A stretch of 64,000 bases of DNA from Leptolyngbya sp. CCY15150. GTDB taxonomy: Bacteria; Cyanobacteriota; Cyanobacteriia; RECH01. Under the pieces are notes generated by a model. It did no database searches. It had not been told where the DNA came from and saw only the letters and a list, made by a program, of their open reading frames with translations. This document shows positions 63,763-64,000 of the stretch, one piece after another. The first letter of the stretch is position 1; every line of letters begins with the position of its first letter. Where the stretch lies: contig NZ_JACSWB010000157.1 in the NCBI RefSeq assembly GCF_016888135.1, positions 124,001 to 188,000 of the forward strand, read 5' to 3'. The translations under genes and the position numbers were made by a program.

Positions 63763-64000
63763 TTAAGGCATGGATAAAACACGGGATAGCTGGATGGGAT
63801 CAAGGGAGCGCACTAAGCTCAGAGGTAGAGCTTGTTCACTCAGGCTATCAGCATAGGTTGCCCGCAGAAAACCGCGATAGTTAGGGTCATTCGCCACATA
63901 GGTTTGGAAAAAAGCCACGCTCATAGCATTCACATAGCGATGGGCGATTTCTGGGTCAGGGCCAACAATATTTGAGGGCAGGAGCAGAGCTTCGCTGCCA
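63763..64000 (-). CDS. Alpha/beta hydrolase (dienelactone hydrolase-like), C-terminal part
   Basis: Only the last 78 codons lie in the window; the gene continues past 64000. The visible part, AHRYVNAMSVAFFQTYVAND followed by YADSLSEQALPLSLVRSL, resembles the C-terminus of large secreted cyanobacterial alpha/beta hydrolases of the predicted dienelactone hydrolase type. No catalytic residue is in view, so identity rests on this tail. It ends (TAA at 63763-63765) right next to the sbcC remnant. Confidence 0.55.
   Translation of the reverse strand, partial: GSEALLLPSNIVGPDPEIAHRYVNAMSVAFFQTYVANDPNYRGFLRATYADSLSEQALPLSLVRSLDPIQLSRVLSMP

Overview
This 64-kb window is chromosomal DNA of a cyanobacterium. 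The octamer GCGATCGC (HIP1) and its half-forms occur throughout genes and spacers. Many of the genes are cyanobacterial or plastid-lineage: PxcA/CemA, PedR, DUF3386, DUF2949, DUF3288, DUF3727, a plant-type Nfu scaffold, Rbp-type RRM protein and the bamA-lpxC-fabZ-lpxA-lpxB block. Base composition looks moderately GC-rich (not computed). Nothing fixes the genus; a filamentous Leptolyngbya-like lineage is only a guess. I found no rRNA, tRNA, prophage or CRISPR array.

Layout. 1-6.6 kb, plus strand: a YihY/BrkB membrane protein, a thioredoxin-fold thylakoid protein, DUF3386, nfu, a GH57 glycoside hydrolase and an M28 peptidase. 6.6-10.7 kb, minus strand: a probable operon of a P-loop helicase-like protein, pedR, a small conserved protein and hisS. 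11.0-14.7 kb, plus: pxcA, tsaB, a lipoprotein and a DUF2949 protein. 14.8-21.5 kb, minus: murE, a glutaredoxin-like protein, yqeG, mltG, DUF3727, ruvX and a GNAT protein. 21.7-25.2 kb, plus: murJ, a 75-bp MITE-like element and an RTX protein. 25.4-32.5 kb: a tandem Usp, a hot-dog thioesterase, DUF3288, then on the minus strand mnmA, sat and a Tat-exported pseudo-caspase. 32.8-43.6 kb, plus: a proline-rich secreted protein, nnrDE, an 890-bp gene-free stretch, an RNase R-like gene, ubiX, an orphan solute-binding lipoprotein and a TPR/M48 membrane pseudoprotease. 44.2-49.9 kb: rbp, a UvrD-type helicase (minus), a GT39 glycosyltransferase and purC. 50.2-56.2 kb, plus: bamA-lpxC-fabZ-lpxA-lpxB, an outer-membrane and lipid A block with 1-bp gene overlaps. 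56.2-59.8 kb, minus: a CIA30 protein, a collagen-like secreted protein and a creatininase-family amidohydrolase. 60.0-64.0 kb: a VapB-type antitoxin with a truncated VapC, a 1022-residue LRR-Roc-COR (Roco) protein, an sbcC remnant and the end of an alpha/beta hydrolase.

Most of the window is housekeeping: envelope (murE, murJ, mltG, bamA, lpx), tRNA and translation (hisS, mnmA, tsaB), nucleotide and cofactor repair (purC, nnrDE, ubiX) and photosynthesis-linked regulation (pedR, pxcA). The least ordinary region is the right end, where a Roco GTPase with a near-identical 69-bp LRR array lies between a broken toxin gene and a broken sbcC. Other unusual items are three enzymes whose catalytic motifs look lost or altered (caspase, M48 protease, RNB exonuclease), a coding minisatellite in tsaB, a MITE-like element with a target duplication, and an 11-nt Shine-Dalgarno match.
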